Shown piece after piece: positions 7,189 to 15,970 of a DNA stretch of 64,000 bases. Positions within the stretch are counted from its first letter, which is position 1; every line of letters begins with the position of its first letter. The notes beneath the pieces were generated by a model that was not told where the DNA came from, ran no database searches, and saw only the letters and a list, made by a program, of their open reading frames with translations. This DNA comes from Candidatus Pedobacter colombiensis (GTDB lineage: Bacteria > Bacteroidota > Bacteroidia > Sphingobacteriales > Sphingobacteriaceae). The position numbers and the translations under genes were made by a program. The DNA is taken from contig CP119313.1 of NCBI GenBank assembly GCA_029202485.1, positions 558,001 through 622,000 on the forward strand, read 5' to 3'.

Positions 7189-10100
7189 ATGAGAAAAACT
7201 CTACTTCTAGAACATTTGGGTAAGTGTTCGATAACCAGTGACTTACTCTTAAGAATTAAGCTTACTGGTTTTATTGTGCTTATGATGTGTATGCAGGTAT
7301 CTGCTGGGAGCTTTGCACAGCAAAAAATAAGCATTAATGCGAGCCAGGCTAGTATCAAAAGCCTGCTTAAAGAGATTGAAAAACAAACGGAATACCGATT
7401 TGTGTACAGTCATAATACCTTGTCAAATGACAAAAGGATCACACTAAATGTGAATGATGCTTCACTTGATGAAACTATGCGGTCTTTACTGAAAGAGACG
7501 GTACTTACTTATACATTAAAAGAAAGTAATCTGGTGATTATATATCCTTCTGCTATGCAGGAAAGAAGAGATATTATAGTGAAAGGAAAGGTAACTGATG
7601 AGGATGGAATGAATTTGCCAGGTGTTTCTGTGAAGGTTTCCGGTTTATCGGTTGCCACTGCAACGGATGGCAATGGTGCATTTACCATCAGGGTTCCTGA
7701 TGCAACTGCAAGTCTTGAGTTTTCATCCGTAGGTTTTTTAAAGCAAGTTGTTACTGTTGGGAATAAAACTGTAATTAATGTTACGCTAAAAGCGGATAGC
7801 CGCGGACTTCAAGAGGTAGTAGTAACAGGTTACACCAATTATAAAAAGGATCAATCTGCCAGTGCCACTACATTGGTTACGGCAGACAAGATCAATCAGG
7901 TTCCTGGGCTAACCTTAGATCAGATTTTACAGGGACGGGTACCAGGAATGAGTGTGATTTCATCATCTGGACAGCCTGGCCAAAGCGCAGCAATTGTTAT
8001 AAGGGGGCTTAGTAGTATTAATGGTTCTCAAAGCCCACTGATGATTTTGGATGGTGTGCCAATTGAGGCTGGATATTTCCAAACGATTAATCCAGAGGAT
8101 ATTGAGTCGGCTACAGTTTTAAAAGACGCTTCTGCTACTGCGCTATATGGTTCGAGAGGATCAAATGGTGTAATTGTCTATACAACTAAAAAGGGTAAAG
8201 CGGGTAAAGTTGCGATAAACTATGTTTCGCAATATGGTTTTTCTAACCTGAGCAGACCTAATTTTGTGATGATGAATACCGATCAACGTTTGCGCTTTGA
8301 GGAAGAAATTGGAATGCAAATAGGCCGAAATATTGGTCCGGGATGGACTTATTCTCCAAATAATCCTAGTTATGCAGCGGGGACGGCGGCAACGCGTGCA
8401 CGCGCGGATTTTGTACTGGATAGTTTAAGACATATCAATACAGACTGGCGTGATATATTTTTTAGAAAGGGGAAATTTCAGGAACAGCAGGTAAGTGTGA
8501 GCGGTGGAAATGATAAGATCCGTTTTTACAACTCTCTAAATTATTACAAGCAGGATGGAGTTGCAAAGCGTACTGGTTTGGAGCGTTATGCTTTGAGAAG
8601 CAATTTAGATTTTCATGATGATAAATTTAGTGGAAGCGTAAATCTATCTTTAGGTTATTCTCAATCTAGTTTTATAGATGGAGACGGTAGTACCAGTGCA
8701 GGAACACCAATGTCGGCTGTATATTATGCATTGCCCTATGAATATCCTTATGCTTCTGATGGTACATTGGTACATCCGGGAATCAGTGGACAAGCTAAAT
8801 ACAACATATTGGATCAACGTGAAGGTACGCTGGCCTTAGAAAGGTTGTTAAACTCGAGTAATAAAACTGATCAGTTTAAATCTATTGTTGGGATGTCTTT
8901 TGCTTATCAGATTTTAGCTTCCTTAAAGGCAACGACAAGGTTGGGGATTGATTATAGAAACTCATCTGACGAAGCCTTTATTAATCCGGATTCTTATTAT
9001 GGTTCGAGATCTAACAGCAATACCCTTGGTGGAAAGGGGCGATTGGATGAAACCAGCCGCAGGAATTTTAATATCGTGACCACAACAGGTTTAACCTATG
9101 CCAAAACATTCAATAGCGTTCATGATTTAGAGGTTTCTGGTTTTTACGAATATTTATACAACAATTATAAATCTTTCGGTTATACTGGGTTTGGTATTGA
9201 TGGGCGTTTGCCTGAGACCCCTGCCGGTGTGAATGTTAGTACTGTCTTTTTGCCTTCATTAGGTGGGAGCAAGGACAGAAATGCATTAATTTCATTTATG
9301 GGAGTTGCCCGATATACTTTTGATAGTAAATATACACTTACGGGAAGTTATCGTTACGATGGCTCTACTACGGTGGTGCCCAAAAATCATTGGAAAGGAT
9401 TTTATTCTATTGGCGCCAACTGGAATGCTAAACGAGAAGATTTTTTAAAAGACGTAGAGATGGTTTCGGATTTAAGGGTTAGAGCAAGTTATGGTACAAC
9501 AGCTAGTCCTTTTAAAGGAAGTTTTAATTACCAGGCTTCTTACGGTAATACAACTTATGGTGGTAATACCGGGATACGTGCTGGGCTAGCGGGAAATATA
9601 GACTACGACTGGGAATATGTGAAAACATTTAATACTGGTTTCGATTTAAATTTGTTTAGTACCAACAGGTTACGTTTAAGTGCTGATTACTACAATAAAA
9701 CTACCTACAACATGTTTATCAATCAGCCACCATCAGCTGTAGCCGGTTTTGAAATATTGCCATTAAGCTCGGGAGAAATGCGGAATAGGGGTGTTGAATT
9801 CGACATTAGTGGCGATGTTGTTAAAACGAAAGATTTTACCTGGACTATTGGTGCAAATGCGGGATACAATAAAAATAAGATCCTGCGTGTAAGCGATGTT
9901 GTCGATAATTTTCCAGATGGGGATACTCGGATTATAAAGGTAGGCTTGCCTTATGGTACTTACTATGCGCCAGAATGGGCGGGGGTGAAGCCGCAAACCG
10001 GAGAAGCACAGTATTATAATCTTGATGGAACAATTACTACAGATTATAATGTAAATACGCAAAGTACAACTAAGTCGGGAAGCTTCTTTCCAACTTTTAC

Positions 10101-10569
10101 GGGTGGCTTTAATACTTCTTTAAGTTATAAAGGGTTCAGTGCATCGGCATTGTTCTCTTTTGTATCGAATGTGATGCGTTGGAACAATGAGGATCTTTAT
10201 AATGAAAATCAACGTTATGCAACCAGTAATCAGTCGGTTAGGATGTTAGAGAACCGCTGGAAAAAGCCGGGAGATTCGGGCGATCAGGCGATCCTTCAAC
10301 GATATGATATTCCTAGAAACTTTACTTCTAAGGATATTCAAGATGCTTCTTATTTAAGGTTAAGAAACGTAGTCCTGGGCTACTCGCTTCCAAAAAGCAT
10401 TTTAGATAAAACTAAGTTCATCAAGGGCTTTAAGGTTTTTGTTCAGGGCGAAAATTTATATACCTGGACAAGTTGGAGAGGTTTGGATCCTGAAAATAAT
10501 TCAGTGTATGGAAGGTTCCAATATCCCAATACCAGAACTTATACCTTCGGTTTTAATGTTAACTTTTAA
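7189..10569 (+). CDS. SusC/RagA TonB-dependent receptor with STN domain (putative beta-Asp peptide importer)
   Basis: An outer-membrane importer of 1126 residues. In order: signal segment ending near 'VSAGSFAQ' (about residue 44), STN signalling domain (about 48-120), carboxypeptidase-like regulatory domain (about 128-205, 'VKGKVTDEDGMNLPGVSV'), TonB plug (about 210-330, with 'LQEVVVTGYTN' as TonB-box region and 'LYGSRGSNGVIVYTTKKGK'), then the beta-barrel ending in 'RTYTFGFNVNF'. The STN domain matches the ECF sigma/FecR pair just upstream. The SusD partner starts two bases after the stop. Two cyanophycinases and an isoaspartyl peptidase follow, so the likely cargo is a beta-aspartyl peptide rather than a glycan. 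The substrate is inferred from context. Confidence 0.92.
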   Translation: MRKTLLLEHLGKCSITSDLLLRIKLTGFIVLMMCMQVSAGSFAQQKISINASQASIKSLLKEIEKQTEYRFVYSHNTLSNDKRITLNVNDASLDETMRSLLKETVLTYTLKESNLVIIYPSAMQERRDIIVKGKVTDEDGMNLPGVSVKVSGLSVATATDGNGAFTIRVPDATASLEFSSVGFLKQVVTVGNKTVINVTLKADSRGLQEVVVTGYTNYKKDQSASATTLVTADKINQVPGLTLDQILQGRVPGMSVISSSGQPGQSAAIVIRGLSSINGSQSPLMILDGVPIEAGYFQTINPEDIESATVLKDASATALYGSRGSNGVIVYTTKKGKAGKVAINYVSQYGFSNLSRPNFVMMNTDQRLRFEEEIGMQIGRNIGPGWTYSPNNPSYAAGTAATRARADFVLDSLRHINTDWRDIFFRKGKFQEQQVSVSGGNDKIRFYNSLNYYKQDGVAKRTGLERYALRSNLDFHDDKFSGSVNLSLGYSQSSFIDGDGSTSAGTPMSAVYYALPYEYPYASDGTLVHPGISGQAKYNILDQREGTLALERLLNSSNKTDQFKSIVGMSFAYQILASLKATTRLGIDYRNSSDEAFINPDSYYGSRSNSNTLGGKGRLDETSRRNFNIVTTTGLTYAKTFNSVHDLEVSGFYEYLYNNYKSFGYTGFGIDGRLPETPAGVNVSTVFLPSLGGSKDRNALISFMGVARYTFDSKYTLTGSYRYDGSTTVVPKNHWKGFYSIGANWNAKREDFLKDVEMVSDLRVRASYGTTASPFKGSFNYQASYGNTTYGGNTGIRAGLAGNIDYDWEYVKTFNTGFDLNLFSTNRLRLSADYYNKTTYNMFINQPPSAVAGFEILPLSSGEMRNRGVEFDISGDVVKTKDFTWTIGANAGYNKNKILRVSDVVDNFPDGDTRIIKVGLPYGTYYAPEWAGVKPQTGEAQYYNLDGTITTDYNVNTQSTTKSGSFFPTFTGGFNTSLSYKGFSASALFSFVSNVMRWNNEDLYNENQRYATSNQSVRMLENRWKKPGDSGDQAILQRYDIPRNFTSKDIQDASYLRLRNVVLGYSLPKSILDKTKFIKGFKVFVQGENLYTWTSWRGLDPENNSVYGRFQYPNTRTYTFGFNVNF

Positions 10570-10571
10570 TA

Positions 10572-11969
10572 ATGACCGCCATGATTAATAAAATATATCA
10601 AAAATCTGCCATGCTTTTTGTAATGGTGATATTTACGACATCTTGTACCAAATTAGATTTCAAACCGACTGATATGATACTCCCAGAGTATGCGTTTAGA
10701 AATATTACGGATATTAACCTGGGCGTTATTGGTGCTTATGCGCCGATAGATTATTCGACACTAAGCTATAGTGCAATTGTTTCGGATGAGGCAACCTACC
10801 CTGCAGAAAACACTGTAGGTAATTCTGATGCCTTTAGGTGGCTGTACACAGGATCAAATGGATCTGTAACTGGACTTTATTACACCAATTATCAGGCGAT
10901 TGATCGGGTGAATAGAGTTTTGGAAGCTATGGATAAGTTGGTTTTTACAGGTACTGATATTGTGCTTGCGGATCGTTATCGTGGTGAATTGCTTGGTTTA
11001 CGTGCATACTTGCATTTTGAATTGTTAAGGGCCTATGCTGCAGCTTATGAAAATGGCGCATTGGGTGTAACCTACATGGAAAAATCTGCAATTATTTACC
11101 CTGCAAGGGATAATTTTGAGGTGGTGATCGCAAAGGCTAAAGCTGATCTTATTGCTGCAAAAGCTTTAATCCCAGTTACTTTTACAGATAAGACCAGAAT
11201 GACAAGGTTGGCTATTTCTGCCATTCAGGCTCGTGTAGCTTTATATGAAAAAAACTGGGGCGATGCTGCAGCTTATGCTACAGAAGTAATTAATGCAGTT
11301 CCGCTTGCTACTAAAGTTCAGTTTCCTGGGTTATGGACGGACGCTAATGATAGTGAGGTGATTTGGAAATTGAAACGTGTTGTTGGAGATTCCAGAACCG
11401 GAGATTTCTTTTTCCGACAATCAGGTAGTTATGTTTTGTATGCGCCTTCATTTAAGTTAATTGCTGCATTTGATCAGGCAAACGATATTCGCTACCCAGC
11501 CTATGTTAAATTTGATGCTACCCGTACAGGGACAAAATCTAAATATTTGGTTAATAAATATATTGGAGGTACCTCAACAGCACCCGGTTTGGCAGATGTG
11601 AAACAGTTTAGAGTTGGAGAAATGTACCTGATTAGGGCAGAAGCAAGGGCAGAGTCGACTGGCGATGCTGCTGCTGATATTAATGCCTTACGTGGAGCCC
11701 GAATTGACGGTTACGTTAATGCTAATTTTGCTAATAAGTCTGCGTTAATCACTGCAGTTTACGATGAAAGGTTTAAAGAACTGGCATTGGAGGGGCATCG
11801 TTTCTTCGATTTAAGAAGAAGGAAAATGGACATCGTAAGATTAGCCGCAGATGCTGCTGGTGCAGGTAGTGCACTTACTTTGACGCCTTCGCAAGCACAG
11901 TATGCTTTGCCTATTCCGGCAACGGAAATGTCTGTAAATAAAAATGCAATTCAGAATCCACATTATTAG
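10572..11969 (+). CDS. SusD/RagB surface lipoprotein, partner of the 7189 receptor
   Basis: A 465-residue SusD-like protein that would form the lid of the adjacent SusC barrel. The N-terminus has a lipoprotein signal with the lipobox Cys in 'MVIFTTSCTKL' (about residue 25). TPR-like helices follow, with the typical 'YRGELLGLRAYLHFELLRAYA' region in the middle. The C-terminus shows the SusD signature ('YDERFKELALEGHRFFDLRRR' region and 'LPIPATEMSVNKNAIQNPHY'). It lies two bases after the SusC stop and two bases before the lipoprotein cyanophycinase, so the three are surely co-transcribed. It is shorter than many glycan-type SusDs. Confidence 0.93.
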   Translation: MTAMINKIYQKSAMLFVMVIFTTSCTKLDFKPTDMILPEYAFRNITDINLGVIGAYAPIDYSTLSYSAIVSDEATYPAENTVGNSDAFRWLYTGSNGSVTGLYYTNYQAIDRVNRVLEAMDKLVFTGTDIVLADRYRGELLGLRAYLHFELLRAYAAAYENGALGVTYMEKSAIIYPARDNFEVVIAKAKADLIAAKALIPVTFTDKTRMTRLAISAIQARVALYEKNWGDAAAYATEVINAVPLATKVQFPGLWTDANDSEVIWKLKRVVGDSRTGDFFFRQSGSYVLYAPSFKLIAAFDQANDIRYPAYVKFDATRTGTKSKYLVNKYIGGTSTAPGLADVKQFRVGEMYLIRAEARAESTGDAAADINALRGARIDGYVNANFANKSALITAVYDERFKELALEGHRFFDLRRRKMDIVRLAADAAGAGSALTLTPSQAQYALPIPATEMSVNKNAIQNPHY

Positions 11970-11971
11970 TT

Positions 11972-13042
11972 ATGAAGTACACCGTTTTCACCATCATATT
12001 TACTTTTTTTATTGCCACTGTCGGATGTGGTAAATCAGGTACCAGTGGTCCGGAAGGCCCAGTTAAGCCTCCTGTAACCGGAGGGCCTAATCCCAATCGT
12101 CCAGGTTCTATTGGTATTGTCGGGGATACGGCGAATGTAGTTACACCGGTTAAAGGAGGGATGGTGCTGATGGGTGGCGGAACTGACGTTGATGAAGCAT
12201 TTAAGTGGATGATTGAAAGGAGTGGTGGAGGTGATGTAGTGGTTCTTCGCGCAAGTGGAACCGATGCTTACAACCCTTATATCAAGGGGCTGGGTAATGT
12301 AAATTCTGTTGAAACGCTATTAATCAACAGTAGAGAATTGGCAAATGATGATGTCGTAGCCTACATCATACGTAATGCGGAAATGGTATTTATTGCAGGT
12401 GGGGATCAATCAGACTACATGAAATACTGGAAGGGAACTAAGACGGAAGCAGCTTTGAATTATCTTTTGAATGAAAAGAAAGCTCCTTTGGGGGGAACCA
12501 GCGCCGGTTGTGCTATACTTGGTGGTTTTTACTTTAGCGGCGAAAACGGAAGTGTTGTTTCTGATGAAGCTTTGGCAAATCCCTATGGAAATAACATTAA
12601 TCTCTATAACAATGATTTTTTACATGCCCCGTATTTGCAAAATGTGATTACTGATCAGCATTATCTGACCCGTAATCGGGAAGGTAGAAGCGTTGCATTT
12701 CTCGGCCGGATTTATAAAGACTGGAATGTGCTGGCCAAAGGAATTGCAGCGGATGAGAAAACTGCGGTTTGTATAGACAAAGACGGAAAAGCAGTAGTGA
12801 TGGGGAGAAGTAAGGCCTATTTTATACTTCCGGTTGAGACTAAGTTGCCCGAACAATTTGTATCCGGTAAGCCTGTAATTTGGAAACGGGATAACAAAGC
12901 AATACCTGTATATGAAATTCAAGCGTCTGAGCTTGGTAATGGTAATTTTAATTTGGCTAATTTTAATGTAGCGGATGCTGCTGGTGGCAGTTGGTACTGG
13001 TGGAGTGTGGATAATGGACAGCTGATGAAAGTGCTCCAATAA
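11972..13042 (+). CDS. cyanophycinase-like S51 peptidase, surface lipoprotein form
   Basis: A 356-residue serine peptidase of the cyanophycinase (S51) family, which cuts the multi-Asp/Arg polymer cyanophycin into beta-Asp-Arg dipeptides. The nucleophile motif 'GGTSAGCAIL' puts the active Ser at about residue 177. 'VFIAGGDQSDYMKYW' and 'VITDQHYLTRNREGR' are the other family blocks. The N-terminus is a lipoprotein signal ('FIATVGCGKSG', Cys about 19) followed by a Gly/Pro-rich tether of about 35 residues, which would place the enzyme on a membrane face. The start lies two bases after the SusD stop. In this position it would act like the surface endo-enzyme of a Sus system. Activity on cyanophycin itself is inferred. 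Confidence 0.88.
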   Translation: MKYTVFTIIFTFFIATVGCGKSGTSGPEGPVKPPVTGGPNPNRPGSIGIVGDTANVVTPVKGGMVLMGGGTDVDEAFKWMIERSGGGDVVVLRASGTDAYNPYIKGLGNVNSVETLLINSRELANDDVVAYIIRNAEMVFIAGGDQSDYMKYWKGTKTEAALNYLLNEKKAPLGGTSAGCAILGGFYFSGENGSVVSDEALANPYGNNINLYNNDFLHAPYLQNVITDQHYLTRNREGRSVAFLGRIYKDWNVLAKGIAADEKTAVCIDKDGKAVVMGRSKAYFILPVETKLPEQFVSGKPVIWKRDNKAIPVYEIQASELGNGNFNLANFNVADAAGGSWYWWSVDNGQLMKVLQ

Positions 13043-13056
13043 TTGATGTTTATAAT

Positions 13057-14091
13057 ATGAAAAAGAATTTGAAAGCTATAGTCGCTTTGCTGCTTTGTTT
13101 ATCTGTAACAACAGTAAATGCGCAAAAGAAAGAAGAAAAGTATATTTTGGTTATTCATGGTGGTGCGGGGACGATTACCCGAGCAAACATGAGTGCAGAA
13201 AAGGAGGCCGCTTATCGTACGGCTTTAACATTGGCTTTGCAAACAGGATACAATGCTTTAAAGGCAGGGAAAACCAGTTTAGATGCAGTTGAAGCTACTA
13301 TCCACATCATGGAAGATTCGCCCTTATTTAATGCAGGTAAAGGTGCTGTTTTTACTCATGATGGCAGAAATGAAATGGATGCTTCTATCATGGATGGTAA
13401 AACCCTTATGGCTGGGGCTGTTGCCGGGGTGACTACTATTAAAAATCCTATCTCTGCTGCAAGGTCGGTAATGGAAAAGTCTGAACATGTGATGATGGTT
13501 GGTCCCGGGGCAGAAGCTTTTGCAAAGCAAGCAGGCTTAACGATTGTTGACCCGTCTTATTTCTACACTAAGGAGCGATGGGAAGGATTACAGAAAGCGA
13601 TTAAAGAAGATTCTACTAAGGCTGTATTGGACCACGGCAATAAGAAGTCGATGAAATTGGGTACCATCAATAGGGATTATAAGTTCGGTACTGTTGGTGC
13701 TGTGGCCCTCGATAAAGCTGGCAATCTGGCTGCCGGAACTTCAACTGGTGGTATGACGAATAAAAAATATGGAAGGGTAGGTGACTCGCCAATCATTGGA
13801 GCCGGAACTTATGCCAACAATCAGACTGCAGGTATTTCTTGTACCGGCTGGGGTGAGTTTTATATCCGCAATGTAGTGGCACACGATATCTCAGCGATGA
13901 TGGAATATAAGAAGATGTCTGTTGCAGATGCTTCAAAAGCTGTTCTAGATAAAGTAGGTAAAATGGGGGGCGATGGTGGCTTAATTGCGCTGGATAAAAA
14001 TGGTCATGTTGCTATGCCTTTTAATACAGAGGGTATGTACAGAGGCACAGTTACAGCAGATGGTAAAATTGAGGTGTTAATTTATAAATAG
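13057..14091 (+). CDS. isoaspartyl peptidase / L-asparaginase (Ntn-hydrolase), exported
   Basis: A 344-residue plant-type asparaginase-family enzyme that hydrolyses beta-aspartyl dipeptides, the product expected from cyanophycinase. A signal peptide (MKKNLKAIVALLLCLSVTTVNA) sends it to the periplasm. The N-terminal part has 'LVIHGGAGTITR' and 'NAGKGAVFTHDGRNEMDASI'. The self-cleavage site and nucleophile is Thr212 in 'KFGTVGAVALD', followed by 'AAGTSTGGMTNKKYGRVGDS' and 'GAGTYANN'. All key residues look intact. It lies between two cyanophycinase genes, with 14 and 9 base gaps, which strongly suggests one pathway ending in free Asp and Arg. Confidence 0.92.
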   Translation: MKKNLKAIVALLLCLSVTTVNAQKKEEKYILVIHGGAGTITRANMSAEKEAAYRTALTLALQTGYNALKAGKTSLDAVEATIHIMEDSPLFNAGKGAVFTHDGRNEMDASIMDGKTLMAGAVAGVTTIKNPISAARSVMEKSEHVMMVGPGAEAFAKQAGLTIVDPSYFYTKERWEGLQKAIKEDSTKAVLDHGNKKSMKLGTINRDYKFGTVGAVALDKAGNLAAGTSTGGMTNKKYGRVGDSPIIGAGTYANNQTAGISCTGWGEFYIRNVVAHDISAMMEYKKMSVADASKAVLDKVGKMGGDGGLIALDKNGHVAMPFNTEGMYRGTVTADGKIEVLIYK

Positions 14092-14100
14092 CCTGGTAAG

Positions 14101-14943
14101 ATGTCAAATAAAGTTGGTGTTAAGATTTTGTTTTTTGCCCTGGTGTTTGCTGTCGCTATTCCTGCAATGGCACAAAAAGGGAGTTTGTTTATTATTGGGG
14201 GTGGAGATCGATCACCGGCATTGATCCAGTCGCTTATTAAAACTGCTGGCATGGGTGCAAAGGATTATATTATTGTTCTGCCTATGTCGAGTGGCGAGCC
14301 GGAGGCTTCTTATGAGGCCATTAAAAAACAACTCAATGCGGCTTCGAAGAATACTGTGGGGTATTTGAATTTTGATGCTTCAACAGTTAATAATCAAAAA
14401 TGGCTGGATTCTTTAACAAGGGCTAAATTGATATTCATTACCGGTGGAGATCAGACTCGGTTTATGAAGGCTGTTTTAAATACTCCGGTTTATGCTGCTA
14501 TCCATAAAGCATATAGAAATGGTGCTACAATCGCTGGCACCAGCGCCGGCGCTGCTGTAATGAGCAAACATATGATAACAGGGAAGCAGTTGTTAGATAC
14601 AGCTTATAAAGAGACATTTAATAAGTTGTGGACAAAAAATATAGAGTTTGAAGAGGGGATGGGCTTGCTGGATTCTGTGATTATTGATCAACACTTTTTG
14701 AAACGGAGCAGGTTTAACCGATTGATTTCTGCACTTAATGCTTATCCCGGATATCAATGCATAGGAATTGATGAGGGGACAGCTATTATTGTACACGGTA
14801 AAAAGGTAACCATTGCAGGAGTAAGCCAGGTATTGAAAATTTCAGATCCTGTTAACCTGAAAACGAATGGAAAGCAATTGATTAAAATGGACGATCTTCG
14901 CTTTAGTTTATATACAGAAGGAGATCAATTTAGCTTAAAATAA
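14101..14943 (+). CDS. second cyanophycinase-like S51 peptidase, periplasmic form
   Basis: A 280-residue cyanophycinase-family serine peptidase with an ordinary signal peptide ('FAVAIPAMAQ'), so probably soluble in the periplasm. The nucleophile motif 'AGTSAGAAVMS' puts the active Ser at about residue 148. 'LIFITGGDQTRFMK' and 'VIIDQHFLKRSRFNRL' are the matching family blocks. It differs clearly from the lipoprotein copy at 11972 (shorter, no tether), so this is not a recent duplication. It is the last gene of the operon; the next gene is convergent, 7 bases away. A division of labour (surface cutting, then periplasmic trimming) is inferred. Confidence 0.88.
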   Translation: MSNKVGVKILFFALVFAVAIPAMAQKGSLFIIGGGDRSPALIQSLIKTAGMGAKDYIIVLPMSSGEPEASYEAIKKQLNAASKNTVGYLNFDASTVNNQKWLDSLTRAKLIFITGGDQTRFMKAVLNTPVYAAIHKAYRNGATIAGTSAGAAVMSKHMITGKQLLDTAYKETFNKLWTKNIEFEEGMGLLDSVIIDQHFLKRSRFNRLISALNAYPGYQCIGIDEGTAIIVHGKKVTIAGVSQVLKISDPVNLKTNGKQLIKMDDLRFSLYTEGDQFSLK

Positions 14944-14950
14944 AGGTTGG

Positions 14951-15430
14951 TTACAGCAAATGTGCGAAAACTTTGCTGTGCCAGCTTTGCTCAAAAGGAG
15001 TTTCCCATTTGTTGTCAAACTCTTCTAAAGTTTGTACAAGGTTATTGAAGACGATGGTTTTTGGTCCAACAGTTTTAATGTTTACCAGTGTCTCAAAATC
15101 TTCTTTATTGGTTACAATAACCTTGTTATCTATTTTATAGGCAATGTTAAACCTGTCGAACAGGTCAACATTATAAGTTTGTTCAATCTCTTTAATTATT
15201 CTTACTGAAGCATCTATAGAACATCCGGTAACCCCAGCTGAAGCCTCGTCGACAATAAAAACAATAAAAAACTGATGTAGAATTTGCGCAGCCGCTTTTA
15301 GCTGATGACCATGGGCTTTCCATTGCGAAGTAAAGTCATCCAGCTTTTGCTGTATAGCGGATACCTCGTCATTTGTAAATGCACGGTTACTTTGGTAGAT
15401 CCAAACTTTAGATTGTGGAGAAAAACTCAT
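14951..15430 (-). CDS. conserved Bacteroidota protein of unknown function, 159 aa
   Basis: This protein belongs to a family found widely in Bacteroidota, with a start like 'SKVWIYQSNRAFTNDEVSAI' and conserved blocks 'GCSIDASVRIIKEIEQ' and 'TIVFNNLVQTLEEF'. It is often labelled 'ABC transporter ATPase', but I see no Walker A motif or ABC signature, so that label is unsupported here. It has no signal peptide and should be cytoplasmic. The gene is convergent with the cyanophycinase operon (7-base gap) and divergent from the 15482 gene. A reverse-strand -7-like box (CAAATTTA at 15435-15442) lies only 5 bases from the start codon. Confidence 0.75.
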   Translation of the reverse strand: MSFSPQSKVWIYQSNRAFTNDEVSAIQQKLDDFTSQWKAHGHQLKAAAQILHQFFIVFIVDEASAGVTGCSIDASVRIIKEIEQTYNVDLFDRFNIAYKIDNKVIVTNKEDFETLVNIKTVGPKTIVFNNLVQTLEEFDNKWETPFEQSWHSKVFAHLL

Positions 15431-15481
15431 AGTCCAAATTTAATAAATTATTTAATTTGTTGGAGCTAAAATATTAACGTG

Positions 15482-15970
15482 ATGAATAAGTTTACATTAA
15501 GCTTAAAAATGTCCCTCATTCTATCGCTGAGCCTAATATTAATGGCTTTTACTGCACATACTGTTCTGGATGAAGAGCTGGTTTATATCCAGAAGAAGCT
15601 CTCGGAGCATCATGATAATGAGCATAGCGGGGAGCAGATTAAACGTTATGAATTAAATGTTACCAACACAGGGTTTTGTAGGTACAAGCGTTATTATTTA
15701 AGTGGTAAGGTCGAATATTTTTCCTTCAACCTGGTTAAATTTAAGGATCTGGACTATTATGGAACTGATAAGAATGGGCAGCTTTATTTGCGCACTAAAG
15801 GTGAAAACGTAATCGTACAAACTTACAATGATAAAAAGGAGGGGGATGTGGATAGCATGGCAACCTACATGGTTATTCCCTTAAAAAATGTAGAACCCCA
15901 GGATCTTTTAGATCTTTCGGAGCGCCTGGTTAAGATGAATGCACAACTGCAGGCTCTGGCTCAAAAATAG
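15482..15970 (+). CDS. exported protein of unknown function, 162 aa
   Basis: A small secreted protein with a signal peptide ending near 'LMAFTAHTVLD'. The mature part is charged and predicted to be mainly beta-strand ('GFCRYKRYYLSGKVEYFSFN'), with a C-terminal helix. I do not recognise a family. I choose the ATG at 15482 over the GTG at 15479. The 3' end overlaps the 3' end of the convergent metallo-hydrolase gene by 41 bases, which is unusual. Confidence 0.6.
   Translation: MNKFTLSLKMSLILSLSLILMAFTAHTVLDEELVYIQKKLSEHHDNEHSGEQIKRYELNVTNTGFCRYKRYYLSGKVEYFSFNLVKFKDLDYYGTDKNGQLYLRTKGENVIVQTYNDKKEGDVDSMATYMVIPLKNVEPQDLLDLSERLVKMNAQLQALAQK

Noticed and set aside
14951..15430. Annotation as 'ABC transporter ATPase'
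   Set aside because: The family often carries this label, but no Walker A, Walker B or ABC signature is present, so I call it a conserved protein of unknown function.
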